From NCBI GenBank assembly GCA_916610825.1, contig OU744447.1, forward strand, positions 3,646,146-3,710,145: DNA of 64,000 bases, written 5' to 3'. Below, in pieces: positions 55,991 through 64,000 of the stretch. Under the pieces are notes generated by a model. It saw nothing but the letters and a program-made list of their open reading frames with translations, was not told where the DNA came from and made no database searches. Source of the DNA: Haliclystus octoradiatus. Lineage: Eukaryota; Cnidaria; Staurozoa; Stauromedusae; Haliclystidae. The position numbers were made by a program, and so were the translations under genes. Each line of letters begins with the position of its first letter. The first letter of the stretch is position 1.

Positions 55991-58900
55991 TTAGGCTTCA
56001 GTATACTCTTGAAATTCTGATAGCAAACTTTGATGGACATTAAAAATATTTGCTGGGACATTTTTGTCTTCAAAAATAATGTTCTGTAGCATCACTAATG
56101 CTAGTTCCAATTGTTTAGGAAAGTCTATATCAAGAATATAATACAAGGCTAAATATGCCACCACGAATTGGGTTAAATTCGATTTTTGTTGTGAGCACAT
56201 CAATTGTTCCTTCATCAGATGAACTTTGTGATCATCAATCAATATTACAGGATACTTCAATTTTCTTTTCCCATTCCATGTTTCAGGATCTTCTGTTACC
56301 TAGGTAATAACAAATGTAAAAGATGCATTTAGGATTAATCAAAAACATTCTCTTGATTATCATCTGCCATATATTTTCAAAGGTCTATTTTTGTAAACCA
56401 TTTGATTAATCTTCTTAAGAGGGCAACTATAAAGTACATGCTCAGTTGAGGGGAAATTGGGTCATACGAAAAGCATACGACTGCGGGCATGGGGTAGGGG
56501 CATGTCAATCATCAAAGTACATACACATTTCGACTATCTCGGTAGCACTTTTCGAAAGATTATGAAAGATGATGGGGATGTCAAATATTGCAACACTTTA
56601 TGAGTAGGCACTTTATGGATGACCCTTACAGAAATTATTTCCTGCATATTGTTATTGAAGGATATATAAATTAAATGTACAAGAAGAACTCAATTTCTGC
56701 AGCATAGACCTTTTATCAAAACCTTGACCTTTTGTAACTGGTATATTACTATCAAATGATAACCGGAACTATTCCTATGCCTTTTTGTCAATATTCAGTA
56801 CCGCATGTTGAAATACAAACATGTAAATTATATTTGAACTAAGTTTCAAAAATCTGCTTGAACCTGATACCTTTAAAGGCTTTTAGATACAATAAAATAT
56901 AAAAAAAGTGATTGCAACAGGCCATAGGTGCTAGTCAGAGAAAAACGTTTACAATCAAGCGCAGTTTCAACAGTTTCAAAGTTGAATAATTTTTCATACT
57001 TTTTTTATCATTCTTTACACTTGTTGTAGATTTTTAGGCATAGGTTTGGCTCCAAGATAGATACTGATCGACTTTAGATCATTTCTAGACACGTGATGTA
57101 CCAGTTGAAAAGGACACCGTTTGGATAAAAGCTTTGATTGATAATTATGCAAACTTTTGCATTCAAATTCAAATTTATTAATTAACCAATAGAAAAAACA
57201 ACAAATCCAAATTAAAAAAGCGATTTCAAAAATATGGAAATACTTTGAATGCTGGATATGTTGGCCTTTTGACGAAGGCAGCCTGATACACACATTCAAT
57301 TATAATGATTTTCAAAAACAAGCAACAATAAATGAAAACCGTACTGGGTGGTCAATAATGGTTCAAAATAATTAAAAAGTTAATCAAAATACAAATGTTT
57401 ACCAGAGCATATTTTGTGGATATAAGAACGAAGAATCAACTATTGTGAAAACATAATTGTACCCCTGACTGCTGTTTGTGTCTTTGAGCATAACTTTTTA
57501 ATATCTGAATTGTGTGTAATATCACTTCATGTAATACTCGTGAATCGTTTCCACCCAATTGTTACCTTGAATTTCAAATAAACAGAACGGAGCGAAAAAA
57601 ATATTTTCAGCATAGGAGCTTTTTAATTGCTTTTTAAAATTTGAAACATTGCAATTGTGGAACGATTACCTAAGGTAAGGAATCATTAATTACTAGCAAA
57701 ACGTAGGACAGGATAGGATGAACGAAAGTAATTTATTTGCTTGTTTTTATGAATGGGAGTAAAGACAAAATAATAGAGAGTTAATGTATTTTAATCTCTA
57801 TAAAGAAAACATTTATGTTAATAAAGCTACCATGTGTATAGTTTCAGAATGGCATTGTTGTAAATGATATTCCAGTATAAATAGTTTTTTCACAAGTTTT
57901 TTTTTAAATAGTTTAAATGCTTGCATTCCACAACAAATGCTAACGCTACAATGAATGATTTAGCATTCGTTGTGAAATGCAAAGACTCTTTTTGGATAAA
58001 TACAGTTTGAAAAAGGAATCTTCAAATCAAACTGTATATTTGTGCAGTGACACATTCAAAACAGCACTAATACATCGTTTCCTAAATAGATGATAATATA
58101 GTATTCAAAATTATAAATTATATCACACAGTTGACACTGATACTTTTACCCAAAGGCGTGATCGTCTTTACTTGTTAACAAAAACAATGATAGGGTGATT
58201 GTTGGTGTTTTATCAACCCCCAGAATAGTAGTTCGTAAGTAAAACAAATGCAATTAACATTCTGGCTTAAAATGGCTTTTGATAAAGCAAATATATTACT
58301 TACTTTTAATTGATGAACAACTTCTATTGCATTGTTTTGCTTTTTTGAGCCTTTCTTTGAAAAAATAGCAGTGATATTTTCCAGAATGTGGATTAATTTT
58401 GCATCTATGAAAGAACAATGAACTATTTATCAGACAATGTAAGACATTATGTTTTGTAATAAGATTGGCAACTACATATGAGATTATTATACCTAAAAGT
58501 AGTGTTTAAGAGATGTGATGAAGAATTCCTGAAATAATGTGATCTAGTCAAACTGATTGAGGAATGAGGTAAAAATTGTATGACAGCATGTGAAGATGTG
58601 AATCATTGAAAATGTCATTGTAGATTACCTTGAGTTCGTATTTGAGTAGATAGAAATTGAGTACATGGAAATTACAACATCATTGGCATGAATGTAAAAT
58701 GCTATCATGAGGTTTAAATGCTGATGGATGTAATGTTTAAAGATGGAATTTCACTTGAATTATTTTGCTATTCACTGCTGTTGAACAGAAAATGGTGTTA
58801 TGCATAGAAACTAGGACTTCCCCCACTACAAACACTACATGTGGAACTCAGACTAACAGTTTGTAAGTTTGGGTTAGACAAAGAGGGAATATTCACAACC

Positions 58901-59577
58901 AGACAAACAACTGATTGTTAACAGAAAATAAACGAAAAACATTATTCTCAGGCAAAAAATAATAGTAACAAAGTCTCCATATTTGTTTTTGGCTCTATTT
59001 TGAAGGTCAAATATTCCGTCCTATAGATAACATAACTTTGATAAAATGCATAATATAGCAATTTTATAATCTTAATATTTAGTATCAGTTTCAAAGAGTT
59101 TAGATTCACAAAAAAAAGAAACAAAGCCTAAAGTAAACCAGTAGTTGTCATAGAAAACAGTTAACCGTTTTTTAGGTTCTCAATTACTATTGATAGGTCA
59201 ATATATAGTCAATTCAAGGTATGGACAGCATTTCTGGTTTTCTCCTGCATGGTCAATATGCAACAACAACAATTGAAATGCAGGAATCAAATAATCCATT
59301 TTTCCATGCATTATGTTCTGTTTGCTTCTCAACATGAAGTTGCAAAAACGACTTTGTTAATGTTGACACATGTCGAACCCATTAGGATCCATAATAATAA
59401 TGAAATTAAACGAAAGAGTAATAACTCACTATCACATAGTTTTGGCCGAGATAGGGATCTTCTTGCCATCCCAAAGTAAACAATGTTGTCTATATTAGCC
59501 TCCAGGCGTAAGGCACATTCCTCCATATAGCAGCTACTATCCTCTCCACCAAGAATTCTTCTTACTTCCTCAACAAT
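55991..59577 (-). CDS. Uncharacterised gene, last three exons
   Basis: Minus-strand exons at 59577-59430 (148 nt, acceptor TTGTCTGCAG, donor GATA|GTGAGT), 58404-58304 (101 nt, acceptor TTTCATAG, donor AAA|GTAAGT) and 56299-55991 (309 nt, acceptor TTACCTAG, stop TAA) join in phases 0, 1, 0 and encode 185 residues. The first has IVEEVRRILGGEDSSCYMEE, the second ILENITAIFSKKGSKKQNNA, and the last YPVILIDDHKVHLMKEQ followed by VVAYLALYYILDIDFPKQLE. The last part reminds me of C-termini of uncharacterised, SAMD3-like animal proteins (a hydrophobic YxxFxIxYPK segment), but this is weak. There is no signal peptide or membrane segment. Upstream exons are not seen before the satellite at 59990, so the 5' part lies in or beyond it. 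Confidence 0.65.
56302..58302. other. Intron of the uncharacterised minus-strand gene
   Basis: About 2 kb between the second-last and last exons. A minus-strand open frame at 57299-57015 contains a hydrophobic run but has no splice partners in the right phase and would add a stop, so I leave it out. There is no other feature. Confidence 0.5.
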
Positions 59578-59989
59578 CTGCAGACAACAAAGAATTGCAA
59601 AGGCTTTTTAATGCAATGACATAAGATTATCACTCTTGTTTCCTGCAAGATTAGAAATGTTCAGATAAATCGTGGATGAGTTGGAATACAATTGTTGCTT
59701 TGTGACTTAAGTAAATATATGCATACATCATTTGCGAGAGAAGATTTGGGGCTATAAGATTCCTCTAAATGGTATAATTTATTATATGTAAATAAATTAA
59801 ATGGTTTAATTGTACAGGTGTGTGCGTCAGATATTGTCATGTAAAAGCCATTTGGATTACACTGTTGAATTCCTTTTAGGCTCATTTGTGAATAGGAGGC
59901 AACCCTTGTTCTTAACATTTCTACAGTTCTACAATTGTATTCATTGAGACCACATTATTACATAATTTACGGGATATAATTATAATGAG

Positions 59990-62900
59990 CCTAAAAATTC
60001 ACAGAAATGTTTTAAATACATAAACACACTACCAAATTAAATTTTAATTCTTAATTGTAAAAAATGTTGAGTTACTCAGCCATAAGCGTTTGTTCGTATA
60101 TAGGGTTATTACTGCAAAAGTTAGATACCCCATGCTTGATTTGAATTTTAGTCCAAAGATGATATTTTGCATCCAAAATTCACCGAAATGTTCTTCAACA
60201 GATATCTAACTATATAATTAATTTTCAGTTCCTAATTGTAAAAAATGTTGAGTTACTCAGCCATAAGCGTTTGTACGTATACATGGTTATTACTGCAAAA
60301 TTACACAAGTATAGATACTCCAGCCTTGGTATGATTTTTGGTCCAAAGATAATATTTTGCATCCAAAATTCCCAGAAATGTTTTAAATTCATAAACACAC
60401 TACCAAATTAAATTTCATTTCCTAATTGTAAAAAATGTTGAGTTACTCAGCCATAAGCGTTTGTATGTATATAGGGTTATTACTGCAAAATTACACAAGT
60501 TAGATACTCCAGGCTTAGTATGATTTTTGGTCCAAAGATAATATTTTGCATCCAAAATTCCCAGAAATGTTTTAAATCTATAAACACACTACCAAATTAA
60601 ATTTCAATTCCTAATTGTAAAAAATGTTGAGTTGCTCAGCCATAAGCGTTTGTACGTATATAGGGTTATTACTGCAAAATTACACAAGTTAGATACTCCA
60701 GGCTTAGTATGATTTTTGGTCCAAAGATAATATTTTGCATCCAAAATTCACAGAAATGTTTTAAATCTATAAACACACTACCAAATTAAATTTCAATTCC
60801 TAATTGTAAAAAATGTTGAGTTACTCAGCCATAAGCGTTTGTACGTGTATAGGGTTATTTCTGCAAAAGTTAGATACCCCATGCTTGGTTTGATTTTTAG
60901 TCCAACGATGATATTTTGCATCCAAAATTCACAGAAAGGTTTTAAATCCATAAACACACTACCAAATTAAATTTCAATTCCTAATTGTAAAAAATGTTGA
61001 GTTACTCAGCCATAAGCGTTTGTACGTATATAGGGTTATTACTGCAAAATTACACAAGTTAGATACTCCAGGCTTAGTATGATTTTTAGTCCAAAGATGA
61101 TATTTTGCATCCAAAATTCACAGAAATGTTCTTCAACAGATATCTAACTATATAATTAATTTTCAGTTCCTAATTGTAAAAAATGTTGAGTTACTCAGCC
61201 ATAAGCGTTTGTACGTATATAGGATTATTACTGCAAAATTACACAAGTTAGATACTCCAGCCTCGGTATGATTTTTGGTCCAAAGATAATATTTTGCATC
61301 AAAAATTCACAGAAATGTTTTAAATACATAAACACACTACCAAATTAAATTTCAATTCCTAATTGTAAAAAATGTTGAGTTACTCAGCCATAAGCGTTTG
61401 TACGTATATGGGGTTATTACTGCAAAAGTTAGATACCCCATGCTTGGTTTGATTTTTAGTCCAAAGATGATATTTTGCATCCAAAATTCACAGAAATGTT
61501 ATTCAACAGATATCTAACTATTTAATTAATTTTCAGTTCCTAATCGTAAAAAATGTTAAGTTACTCAGCCATAAGTGTTTGTACGTATATAGGGTTATTA
61601 CTGCAAAATTACACAAGTTAGATACTCCAGCCTTAGTATGATTTTTGGTCCAAAGATAATATTTTGCATCCAAAATTCACAGAAATGTTCTTCAACAGAT
61701 ATCTAACTATATAATTAATTTTCAGTTCCTAATTGTAAAAAATGTTGAGTTACTCAGCCATAAGCGTTTGTACGTATATAGGGTTATTACTGCAAAATTA
61801 CACAAGTTAGATACTCCAGGCTTAGTATGATTTTTGGTCCAAAGATAATATTTTGCATCCAAAATTCACAGAAATGTTCTTCAACAGATATCTAACTATA
61901 TAATTAATTTTCAGTTCCTAATTGTAAAAAATGTTGAGTTACTCAGCCATAAGCGTTTGTATGTGTATAGGGTTATTTCTGCAAAAGTTAGATACCCCAT
62001 GCTTGGTTTGATTTTTAGTCCAAAGATGATATTTTGCATCCAAAATTCACAGAAATGTTTTAAATCCATAAACACACTACCAAATTAAATTTCAATTCCT
62101 AATTGTAAAAAATGTTGAGTTACTCAGCCATAAGCGTTTGTACGTATATAGGGTTATTACTGCAAAATTACACAAGTTAGATACTCCAGGCTTAGTATGA
62201 TTTTTAGTCCAAAGATGATATTTTGCATCCAAAATTCACAGAAATGTTCTTCAACAGATATCCAACTATATAATTAATTTTCAGTTCCTAATTGTAAAAA
62301 ATGTTGAGTTACCCAGCCATAAGCGTTTGTACGTATATAGGGTTATTACTGCAAAATTACACAAGTTAGATACTCCAGCCTCGGTATGATTTTTGGTCCA
62401 AAGATAATATTTTGCATCAAAAATTCACAGAAATGTTTTAAATACATAAACACACTACCAAATTAAATTTTAATTCTTAATTGTAAAAAATGTTGAGTTA
62501 CTCAGCCATAAGCGTTTGTTCGTATATAGGGTTATTACTGCAAAAGTTAGATACCCCATGCTTGATTTGAATTTTAGTCCAAAGATGATATTTTGCATCC
62601 AAAATTCACCGAAATGTTCTTCAACAGATATCTAACTATATAATTAATTTTCAGTTCCTAATTGTAAAAAATGTTGAGTTACTCAGCCATAAGCGTTTGT
62701 ACGTATACATGGTTATTACTGCAAAATTACACAAGTATAGATACTCCAGCCTTAGTATGATTTTTGGTCCAAAGATAATATTTTGCATCCAAAATTCCCA
62801 GAAATGTTTTACATTCATAAACACACTACCAAATTAAATTTCAATTCCTAATTGTAAAAAATGTTGAGTTACTCAGCCATAAGCGTTTGTATGTATATAG

Positions 62901-64000
62901 GGTTATTACTGCAAAATTACACAAGTTAGATACTCCAGGCTTAGTATGATTTTTGGTCCAAAGATAATATTTTGCATCCAAAATTCCCAGAAATGTTTTA
63001 AATCTATAAACACACTACCAAATTAAATTTCAATTCCTAATTGTAAAAAATGTTGAGTTACTCAGCCATAAGCGTTTGTACGTATATAGGGTTATTACTG
63101 CAAAATTACACAAGTTAGATACTCCAGGCTTAGTATGATTTTTGGTCCAAAGATAATATTTTGCATCCAAAATTCCCAGAAATGTTTTAAATCTATAAAC
63201 ACACTACCAAATTAAATTTCAATTCCTAATTGTAAAAAATGTTGAGTTACTCAGCCATAAGCGTTTGTACGTGTATAGGGTTATTTCTGCAAAAGTTAGA
63301 TACACCATGCTTGGTTTGATTTTTAGTCCAAAGATGATATTTTGCATCCAAAATTCACAGAAAGGTTTTAAATCCATAAACACACTACCAAATTAAATTT
63401 CAATTCCTAATTGTAAAAAATGTTGAGTTACTCAGCCATAAGCGTTTGTACGTATATAGGGTTATTACTGCAAAATTACACAAGTTAGATACTCCAGGCT
63501 TAGTATGATTTTTAGTCCAAAGATGATATTTTGCATCCAAAATTCACAGAAATGTTCTTCAACAGATATCTAACTATATAATTAATTTTCAGTTCCTAAT
63601 TGTAAAAAATGTTGAGTTACTCAGCCATAAGCGTTTGTACGTATATAGGATTATTACTGCAAAATTACACAAGTTAGATACTCCAGGCTTAGTATGATTT
63701 TTGGTCCAAAGATAATATTTTGCATCAAAAATTCACAGAAATGTTTTAAATACATAAACACACTACCAAATTAAATTTCAATTCCTAATTGTAAAAAATG
63801 TTGCGTTACTCAGCCATAAGCGTTTGTACGTATATAGGGTTATTACTGCAAAATTACACAAGTTAGATACTCCAGGCTTAGTATGATTTTTAGTCCAAAG
63901 ATGATATTTTGCATCCAAAATTCACAGAAATGTTTTAAATCCATAAACACACTACCAAATTAAATTTCAATTCCTAATTGCAAAAATGTTGAGTTACTCA
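59990..64000. repeat. Satellite array, 180-190-bp monomers with 2,426-bp higher-order period
   Basis: About 21 monomers, each containing AAAAAATGTTGAGTTACTCA, GCCATAAGCGTTTGTACGTA, AGGGTTATTACTGC and TCCAAAGAT(A/G)ATATTTTGCA. Monomers are of two main kinds: one with AATGTTTTAAATCCATAAAC then ACACTACCAAATTAAATTTC, the other with AATGTTCTTCAACAGATATC then TAACTATATAATTAATTTTC. A 10-bp insertion (ATTACACAAG) gives the 190-bp length. Monomer variants recur at exactly 2,426 bp: TGTTG at 60065/62491, 60246/62672 and 60436/62862. The array runs past the window end. Confidence 0.97.

Noticed and set aside
57015..57299. Minus-strand 94-residue frame with a hydrophobic run as an exon of the uncharacterised gene
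   Set aside because: No acceptor and donor in matching phase were found, while the flanking exons already join in frame without it.

Overview
The window looks like AT-rich nuclear DNA of an invertebrate animal. The evidence is GT-AG introns with matching phases, animal gene families (a GXYLT-type glycosyltransferase, a PAN/Apple domain, an F-type lectin domain) and many animal-type transposable elements: Penelope-like, Ty3/gypsy, non-LTR, hAT-like, pogo/Tigger-like, MITEs and a tRNA-derived SINE. The phylum cannot be fixed from the sequence alone; a marine invertebrate is plausible. I see no bacterial or organellar features.

Layout. 1-3 kb is gene-poor. 3.0-4.0 kb holds an intronless type II membrane protein that looks like a glycosyltransferase. 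5-8.7 kb and 17.5-23.3 kb are two diverged copies of one segmental duplication. Each carries a minus-strand gene whose first exon encodes a PAN-like domain, followed by a 31-nt mini-exon. Copy 2 continues into an F-type lectin exon in the same frame; copy 1 appears truncated. Between and inside the copies lie a 660-bp perfect (ATTTC)n array, a Penelope-like element with a GIY-YIG domain, a decayed Ty3/gypsy element (itself carrying a hAT-like MITE, a LINE fragment and a fourfold integrase repeat), and a minus-strand LINE end that runs into a 496-bp (TTTA)n array.

28.5-38.3 kb reads as one large hAT-like element. It has GTTAC-rich ends and a near-identical 8-bp flank on each side, and it was invaded twice by one terminal-inverted-repeat transposon family (E1 and E2). 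These sit in opposite orientation, have 3-bp target duplications, and carry an internal 146-bp tandem array of very different copy number. 38.3-42 kb is LINE debris. 39.6-42.7 kb contains a candidate secreted or anchored N-terminal gene part.

47.4-52.9 kb is a five-exon gene for a glucoside xylosyltransferase-like (GT8) protein of 369 aa; I joined its exons by phase. SINEs, one of them split by a MITE, lie in its introns. 56.0-59.6 kb on the minus strand holds the last three exons of an uncharacterised gene. From about 59.99 kb to the window end is a satellite of 180-190-bp monomers with a 2,426-bp (13-monomer) higher-order period.

The host genes point to the secretory and extracellular compartments: two Golgi-type glycosyltransferases and a lectin-like gene. 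Nothing shows that they are co-regulated. Most of the remaining structure is nested mobile DNA.
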